A stretch of DNA of 11,049 nt from Chamaesiphon sp. (GTDB lineage: Bacteria > Cyanobacteriota > Cyanobacteriia > Cyanobacteriales > Chamaesiphonaceae). How positions within the stretch are numbered: position 1 is the stretch's first letter; every line of letters begins with the position of its first letter. Positions 7,475 to 11,049 of this stretch are shown here, piece by piece. Below the pieces are notes generated by a model, which worked only from the letters and a program-made list of their open reading frames with translations, did not search any database and was not told the DNA's origin. The translations under genes were made by a program, and so were the position numbers. The DNA lies in assembly GCA_020059425.1 (NCBI GenBank), contig JAGVCD010000223.1, positions 1-11,049 on the forward strand, read 5' to 3'.

Positions 7475-8165
7475 CTCCCATCAGTCCATAGGCAGACATG
7501 CGCATGATTTCGCCGGTACTAAAACCAATATTACCGAGTGCTTCACCATAAGCAATCATGAAGTCTTCGATTAAAGCGTCCTTCTCCATTCCTAGTACTT
7601 TGGCATCGCCAGCTACTTGGTTGAGCATTTTCCACACTAGGGGTAGATTTTGCTTGTTAGCTTCTTGGAGTTCGGCCTTGGCACTATCTAGATTGGCTTT
7701 CAGCCATTCTTCGCCAAAGTTGAGGTGCATGTATTCATCTTTGACAACGCCCTCGGTGATTTTACGAGCAAAGTCGTCAGCGACAGGGATGTAGATGTTG
7801 TAGGCGGCGATCGCAAAGCATTCAATGATCAAAGATTGAATGAGCAAGCAAGTAACCAACTTGCCAGCGTCGGCAGCTATCTGAAAATTGCGGTGTAAGG
7901 GGGCGAAAAATTCTTTGGCGAAGCCCAGATCAGCAATGACACTCAAATTTTTGGCGCAGGCTTCAAAGCCTTTTTTGTGCTTTAGTTCCATCCGGGAGAG
8001 TTTCACTAGTTCTTCTTGCTGATCGGGGAGCATGTCGGCTAGTTTGACATAGTTGTCATGAGCTTCGTCTTCGCCCTCGATCACGATCGCATTGATACGA
8101 CTGTAGGCATCTTTATAAGCTTCACTGTGAAAGTCGAGTGCCAAACTGGCTGCCATTTGCACCAT
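7470..8165 (-). CDS. ado: Aldehyde-deformylating oxygenase (ADO)
   Basis: A ferritin-like diiron enzyme that converts long-chain fatty aldehydes to alkanes or alkenes plus formate, using O2 and reductant. From the ATG at 8163-8165 the protein is 231 aa, the same length as the S. elongatus enzyme. All six metal ligands fall at the expected residues: Glu32, Glu60, His63, Glu115, Glu144 and His147, with [14 protein letters not shown] around the last two. The C-terminus [11 protein letters not shown] is typical. The frame stays open upstream to an ATG at 8276 (268 aa), but I reject that extension. [12 protein letters not shown] aligns with the known N-terminus MPQLEASLELDF, and a Shine-Dalgarno sequence lies 10-11 nt before the chosen start. 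ado is the first gene of the alkane cluster, preceded by a long regulatory-looking leader and followed by aar after 67 nt. Confidence 0.97.
   Translation of the reverse strand: MVQMAASLALDFHSEAYKDAYSRINAIVIEGEDEAHDNYVKLADMLPDQQEELVKLSRMELKHKKGFEACAKNLSVIADLGFAKEFFAPLHRNFQIAADAGKLVTCLLIQSLIIECFAIAAYNIYIPVADDFARKITEGVVKDEYMHLNFGEEWLKANLDSAKAELQEANKQNLPLVWKMLNQVAGDAKVLGMEKDALIEDFMIAYGEALGNIGFSTGEIMRMSAYGLMGA
7807..7814. repeat. HIP1 palindrome GCGATCGC
   Basis: A third perfect HIP1 copy, inside ado. Three perfect octamers in 11 kb fit a HIP1-containing cyanobacterial genome. Confidence 0.85.
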
Positions 8166-8174
8166 GGGTGGTAA

Positions 8175-8181
8175 TTCTCCT
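8175..8181 (-). promoter_or_regulatory. Ribosome binding site that fixes the ado start
   Basis: AGGAGAA on the minus strand, the clearest Shine-Dalgarno sequence I noticed in the window, ends 9-11 nt before the ATG at 8165. It decides in favour of the 231-aa ADO over the 268-aa open frame. Confidence 0.75.
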
Positions 8182-8201
8182 AGAACTGCTATGAATGAGC
8201 A

Positions 8202-8207
8202 ATTATG
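8202..8207 (-). promoter_or_regulatory. Candidate -10 element for ado
   Basis: CATAAT (5 of 6 to consensus) on the minus strand, 37 nt before the ado ATG. A TTGAGA hexamer lies upstream but only 14 bp away, too close for a standard -35. The element may belong to an activator-dependent promoter, or the true start site may lie further upstream near the palindrome at 8248-8263. Confidence 0.25.
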
Positions 8208-8228
8208 TAATACGTTGGGGGTCTCAAC

Positions 8229-8287
8229 CTTAGCAGTTCGCGGCAGATTGAGATATATCTTAACGCTGATCTTCAATATCTTAGCAG
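8229..8287. repeat. Direct octamer repeats CTTAGCAG in the ado leader
   Basis: CTTAGCAG occurs at 8229-8236 and 8280-8287, 51 bp apart start to start, both in the non-coding ado leader. A third copy, at 7447-7454, lies in the ado-aar gap as one arm of the hairpin there. On the minus strand the two leader copies read CTGCTAAG, followed by GTTGA and ATATTGA respectively, so the similarity extends slightly beyond eight bases. Confidence 0.45.
8248..8263. promoter_or_regulatory. Operator-like palindrome in the ado leader
   Basis: TTGAGATATATCTTAA is a 16-bp inverted repeat with a perfect 10-bp core (AGATATATCT) and one mismatched pair in the arms. It lies 82-98 bp before the ado start and between the two CTTAGCAG repeats. 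Size and symmetry fit a dimeric transcription-factor site, but I cannot name the factor. Confidence 0.35.
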
Positions 8288-8567
8288 AGTCTGGGATCTT
8301 TGTTGGGTGTTGGTTCTAAGCTGGTTTTTTCAATGTCGATCGCAGGTTCAAAAGTAAATACTGATGGAAAGGTGATTTTTCTTGCAGTGGTGGAGTATCG
8401 ATTTTGAGTACTGGATAATTTAGTGACATGTTGCTTATTAGCGATATGTAGTATCGTGTCTTATCTGTAGTTATTATCACTAGACCAACAAGCCTAGCAG
8501 AGCTAACTACTAGTTTTTTAACATATGGGATACTGGCTGCGCTGAGGTTTTGTTTTATCCAAACATA

Positions 8568-8599
8568 AAGTGGAGGGTCAATAAAATGACCCCCCACTT
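8568..8599 (-). ncRNA. Strong hairpin, RNA structure of unknown role
   Basis: AAGTGGAGGGTCA (8568-8580) and TGACCCCCCACTT (8587-8599) form a 13-bp stem with a 6-nt loop (ATAAAA). On the plus strand the stem has one A-C mismatch. In minus-strand RNA the same position becomes a G-U wobble, so all 13 pairs form, which favours the minus strand as the functional one. On that strand it is followed by TATGTTTGG, a poor U-tract. No gene lies directly before it on the minus strand, so it could end a small RNA or be the structured 5' end of a long ado leader. Confidence 0.4.
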
Positions 8600-8776
8600 G
8601 CAATATAAAGCTAGTTACTCAACAACAAGAAAAAGTATGTTATTTATCTAAATTGATAGTTTAAGGATCGACACATGACAGCCCCATTTAAGAATTACGT
8701 GGGGTGATATATGGATATCATTTACAGTGTTGATTTTATTCGATCGATCGCCCACTCTATTACTATCAGGTTTGTT

Positions 8777-9226
8777 ATGGCCGAGTTTTTTGAATTTGAA
8801 GCCGATTTTGTGAAATCCCTACGCTGCATCCCGATGCAGGTGCGCTACCACTTAGATATGTGCGGGATTAAGCTCAAGTTACCCCAATGGGAAAAATTTG
8901 ATTTGGCCGATCGACAGCAGCTAGCCGACCATACAACCAATAATGCCGCTGAGATTCAAAAGTACCGAGATTTATTAGTGGAAATGATTCGATCGAGAAC
9001 TGGTGAAACTGCTACTGAACTATCGATCGATCCAGCTCCACCTTGGTCAGATTTGACAGTTATTCCAGACTTGATCCAGTCTAGGTGCCGTAATGCTGGC
9101 CTAGAAATCAGTTTAGGAAAATGGTCACAGCTATCGCCCTTGCAGCGCTTCGCCCTTTTGAAGTTGAGTGGATCTAGCCACGAACAAAACAACTTTGTGC
9201 CAGCTCTAAAAGAATTTGGTCTATAA
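8777..9226 (+). CDS. narM: Nitrate reductase-associated protein (NarM family)
   Basis: A 149-aa soluble protein of the cyanobacterial nitrate-reductase-associated family (Nitr_red_assoc). Members are needed for active assimilatory nitrate reductase (NarB), probably as an assembly or maturation factor; the biochemistry is unresolved. The signature lies at the N-terminus, FEFEADFVKSLRCIPM (residues 5-20), followed by VRYHLDMCGIKLKL (22-35), with a conserved SPLQRFALLKL near the C-terminus (120-130). The frame opens at 8711, but I chose the ATG at 8777. The family begins at about this point, and the extra 22 residues look unrelated. A weak AGG lies 6 nt before the chosen ATG. It is the only plus-strand gene here, divergent from ado, and no narB, nrt or nir gene is in the window. 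Its stop overlaps the 3' end of the PmbA gene. Confidence 0.9.
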   Translation: MAEFFEFEADFVKSLRCIPMQVRYHLDMCGIKLKLPQWEKFDLADRQQLADHTTNNAAEIQKYRDLLVEMIRSRTGETATELSIDPAPPWSDLTVIPDLIQSRCRNAGLEISLGKWSQLSPLQRFALLKLSGSSHEQNNFVPALKEFGL

Positions 9227-10555
9227 AGTGTAGGTGAAATCCTTGATTAACATTCCTGGCACCCAACTACCGCCTAAACTACGCTGGCCATAACTATCTA
9301 TGTCTGCCACATATTCGGCAAAATTGGTGACGGCCAGCAGGTTATTGCCCCAAAAGTTATAGAGGCTCTCATCAAAGCGGAGATTGTTAATTGGTGCGAT
9401 GATTTGGCCGTTTTCTACCCAGAAACAAGCATACCGAGTCATGCCAGTAATCCGACCGGTCTGTCGATCGCTACAGTTCAAATAATGTAAGTTGCTCAAA
9501 TATAGTCCAGTATCCAGTTCTGCCAAAATTTGCTCTTTGGCCAAGTGGCCAGTGTCAACTTCAGCCGCCCGCAGTGTTTCTCCGGTGTTAGCCTGGTTAG
9601 AAACTTTTTTGTATTCTTGGGCCGTGCGGGTGTTGACTAAAGTATTCTCTAATTGACCAGCTTTGATCAAAGGTATTTGTGGTGGTGCAATTTCCCCCAA
9701 ATGGTTAAATTGGGGTATCAGTCCATGGCTAAAATTTTCTTGGAGCGTGAATAGATGAGATAGCTGTCGGCCATCACGCATTTGCGCCAAAATGCTGTGT
9801 CCTTGTTGCATCGCTGATTCACTCAAGCCGCCCCAAGTCATTACTTCGACTAGGTTGGCCACGGCGGCGGGGGCTAAATAGGTGCGATATTTACCAGGCT
9901 TAATAGCCTGTGGCGTTTGAGCCAGCCGCGCTAATTGCTGACGGGAAGTGTCGATTTGGGCTTGATATTTGGCGGGGAGCCAGTCGCTACCGGCCAAGGT
10001 TCCTTTTACGGCTTGACCATCGGCGGTAAATAGAGAGTAGTCCAGAGTAAATGTATCGGTGGCAAACCAGTGTTGTTGGCCACTGCTATCGGCATAGCCT
10101 CGAATGACTGTGCCGCCAGCATAGATGCCGGTAAAGTCTAGATCTTGGACAGGGGCAAGAATGGCGGTGGTGACTTGATCGGGCGCTAATAATTGGCCTT
10201 TTTTGACCTGATGGCTGTGGGCTTGGCCAGTGGGTAGTACTTGGTAAGGATCGATCGGCACCCCAGCCATCTCGGTACGCAGGGTATTTAAAATCTGCAG
10301 GGCTTGCTGCCGATCGATTTCTGCTCCCGTACAAGGAAACTCGTAGCGGCAGTTTTTTTGTTCTTGAAAGAGAGTTAGCTGGTAGCGGGCATCGCGCACA
10401 GTGCCCGATTGTCTGACCTGAGCGCGATTAAAACGAGTGAACACGCTGTCTTCACCCTGTAGAATCAGGACGAAATGCTCGTGGTCTGCTAAATTTTGCC
10501 GTAAATCTTGGACTACTTGCTCAAAGCCAGTGGCCATTGCCGAACTAAAAGTCAT
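9221..10555 (-). CDS. pmbA: TldD/PmbA family protein, PmbA (TldE)-like subunit
   Basis: A 444-aa member of the TldD/PmbA (modulator of DNA gyrase / peptidase U62) family. In E. coli, TldD and PmbA (TldE) form a heteromeric metalloprotease that degrades unfolded peptides and matures some modified peptides; TldD carries the zinc site and PmbA is the non-metal partner. This protein has no HExxxH motif, which fits the PmbA role. Family-like segments are the N-terminal region with RFNRAQVRQSG (41-51), GTVIRGYADS (148-157), and the C-terminal LSNLHYLNCSDRQTGRITGM (353-372) with NNLRFDESL (390-398). It starts 36 nt after the TldD stop on the same strand. A second Met at residue 7 is a possible alternative start. 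Its last two codons overlap the end of narM by 6 bp, tail to tail. Confidence 0.88.
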   Translation of the reverse strand: MTFSSAMATGFEQVVQDLRQNLADHEHFVLILQGEDSVFTRFNRAQVRQSGTVRDARYQLTLFQEQKNCRYEFPCTGAEIDRQQALQILNTLRTEMAGVPIDPYQVLPTGQAHSHQVKKGQLLAPDQVTTAILAPVQDLDFTGIYAGGTVIRGYADSSGQQHWFATDTFTLDYSLFTADGQAVKGTLAGSDWLPAKYQAQIDTSRQQLARLAQTPQAIKPGKYRTYLAPAAVANLVEVMTWGGLSESAMQQGHSILAQMRDGRQLSHLFTLQENFSHGLIPQFNHLGEIAPPQIPLIKAGQLENTLVNTRTAQEYKKVSNQANTGETLRAAEVDTGHLAKEQILAELDTGLYLSNLHYLNCSDRQTGRITGMTRYACFWVENGQIIAPINNLRFDESLYNFWGNNLLAVTNFAEYVADIDSYGQRSLGGSWVPGMLIKDFTYTL

Positions 10556-10591
10556 GATTGAAATGCTCTTGCTGCTGAATATGATTGATTT

Positions 10592-11049
10592 TTAGCCGCC
10601 GCCGAATACTTCGACATTAGCAAAAGCGGCTACTGGTGAACCATGGCCAACCCAAATCATTTGATTGGGTTCGCCTTTGCCACAGTAGGGTGAACCATAG
10701 GTTTGCCAAGTACTGGCATCACCTACGGCTACTAAATTTCCCCAAAAATTGGGTGTGATGTCGCGGTAGTTAGGGTTACGCAGGGTGGTGGTGAGTTGGC
10801 CATCTTTAATTAATTTGGCATATTCGCAGCCAAACTGAAATTTGTGGCGCTGGTCATCGATCGACCAGGAACGGTTGGATTCCATATAAACGCCAGATTC
10901 AATGCCACTAATAATTTCTGCAAAACTAGAACTACCCGGTTCCAGATTAATATTGGCCATGCGATCGATCGGTGGACGGTTCCAGTCACTGGCGCGGCTA
11001 CAAGCCACTCCTGGCAACTTAGAACGGGATTGACTATCGACGCTACCCA
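10592..11049 (-). CDS. tldD: TldD metalloprotease, C-terminal part (5' end cut by window edge)
   Basis: About 151 C-terminal residues of a TldD-like protease; the frame is open to the last base, so the gene continues outside the window. A TTG at 11015-11017 is not the real start, because in-frame codons continue upstream. Visible blocks are NRPPIDRMANINLEPGS, SGIESGVYMESNRSW, CEYAKLIKDGQLTTTLRNP, NFWGNLVAVGDAS and SPYCGKGEPNQMIWVGHGSP. By position, the Cys of YCGKGE corresponds to the C-terminal zinc-ligand Cys of E. coli TldD. The HExxxH motif that would complete the site lies in the missing part. It is followed after 36 nt by pmbA, the usual partner, and the two are probably one operon. The TldD rather than PmbA assignment rests on this Cys motif and on the neighbour lacking it. 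Confidence 0.87.
   Translation of the reverse strand, partial: GSVDSQSRSKLPGVACSRASDWNRPPIDRMANINLEPGSSSFAEIISGIESGVYMESNRSWSIDDQRHKFQFGCEYAKLIKDGQLTTTLRNPNYRDITPNFWGNLVAVGDASTWQTYGSPYCGKGEPNQMIWVGHGSPVAAFANVEVFGGG

Larger units (their letters stand above)
8166..8776. other. Non-coding divergent region between ado and narM
   Basis: This is the one long gene-free stretch in the window (611 bp). It lies between the ado start (minus strand) and the narM start (plus strand), so it must hold promoters for both. It contains the ado Shine-Dalgarno sequence, a -10 candidate, two direct octamers, the 16-bp palindrome at 8248-8263 and the strong hairpin at 8568-8599. Between 8300 and 8560 and between 8600 and 8776 I see no gene, tRNA, repeat or convincing promoter. 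No consensus NtcA site (GTA-N8-TAC) was found near narM. The only sizeable frame, minus strand 8316-8603, begins with TTG and lacks any recognisable motif. Confidence 0.6.

Noticed and set aside
8166..8276. N-terminal extension of ADO (37 residues)
   Set aside because: The residues do not resemble ADO. The family length and the Shine-Dalgarno sequence both point to the start at 8165.
8316..8603. A 95-codon open frame on the minus strand between ado and narM
   Set aside because: It begins with TTG next to the hairpin and has no Shine-Dalgarno sequence. The product has no recognisable motif or domain and unconvincing composition. The frame is more likely chance within regulatory DNA.
8635..8648. 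NtcA-like box GTA-N8-ATC upstream of narM
   Set aside because: The second half-site is ATC rather than TAC, so it does not meet the consensus, and I do not claim nitrogen control from it.
8711..8776. N-terminal extension of NarM (22 residues)
   Set aside because: The conserved family sequence begins at the ATG at 8777, and the upstream residues are unlike the family.
10086..10334. An 82-codon minus-strand frame inside pmbA
   Set aside because: It is another frame of the same strand as pmbA, rich in Arg, Ser and His, with no motif. It is a frame shadow.
11015..11017. TTG as the start of a complete 141-aa TldD-like protein
   Set aside because: The frame continues open to the window edge, and the sequence is clearly the C-terminal part of a longer TldD, so it is a partial gene.
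1..11049. Mobile elements, CRISPR arrays, tRNA or rRNA genes
   Set aside because: No transposase-like frame, terminal inverted repeats, spaced repeat array or cloverleaf-like sequence was seen on either strand.

Overview
This window is a piece of cyanobacterial chromosome; genus and species cannot be set from sequence alone. Three lines of evidence agree. It encodes the adjacent acyl-ACP reductase / aldehyde-deformylating oxygenase pair (aar, ado), which is essentially a cyanobacterial signature. It encodes a NarM-type nitrate reductase-associated protein. It carries three perfect HIP1 palindromes (GCGATCGC) and many CGATCG cores. The content is orderly core metabolism and signalling. I see no insertion sequence, phage gene, CRISPR array, tRNA or rRNA.

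Layout, left to right. (1) 1-170: the 5' part of a small two-helix membrane protein gene, running off the left edge, 5 nt behind def. (2) 176-751: peptide deformylase. (3) 834-3675: a signalling pair, a PP2C phosphatase followed 7 nt later by an FHA-domain Ser/Thr kinase. Both have Cys-rich zinc-ribbon-like segments, and the phosphatase also has a middle region that looks like a degenerate protein kinase. (4) 3804-3841: a hairpin that probably terminates the next transcript. (5) 3872-8165: a five-gene same-strand cluster read right to left, ado - aar - accA - SDR - folE. I recall the same order in Synechococcus elongatus PCC 7942. (6) 8166-8776: a 611-bp non-coding divergent region between ado and narM, with a strong hairpin, an operator-like palindrome and repeated octamers. 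(7) 8777-9226: narM, the only plus-strand gene. (8) 9221-11049: a TldD/PmbA pair, with PmbA complete and TldD cut by the right edge. PmbA and narM overlap tail to tail by 6 bp.

How the genes fit together. AccA helps make malonyl-CoA for fatty acid synthesis. AAR reduces the resulting fatty acyl-ACP to fatty aldehyde, and ADO converts the aldehyde to an alkane or alkene (mainly C15/C17 in this group). The SDR is conserved next to these genes but has no assigned substrate. FolE makes the first committed precursor of tetrahydrofolate and pterins. A clear extended -10 element in the accA-SDR gap suggests that SDR-folE can be transcribed separately, and a hairpin across the ado stop codon may set the ado:aar transcript ratio. 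The FHA kinase and PP2C phosphatase look like an opposing pair acting on unknown phosphoproteins.

Three computed reading frames needed start corrections. ado starts at 8165, giving 231 aa, the family length, with a Shine-Dalgarno sequence. narM starts at 8777 (149 aa). The TldD frame stays open to the window edge and does not begin at 11017. The most interesting unexplained material is non-coding, in the ado-narM region and the ado-aar junction, along with the pseudokinase-like middle of the phosphatase. I did not find a clearly new gene system.
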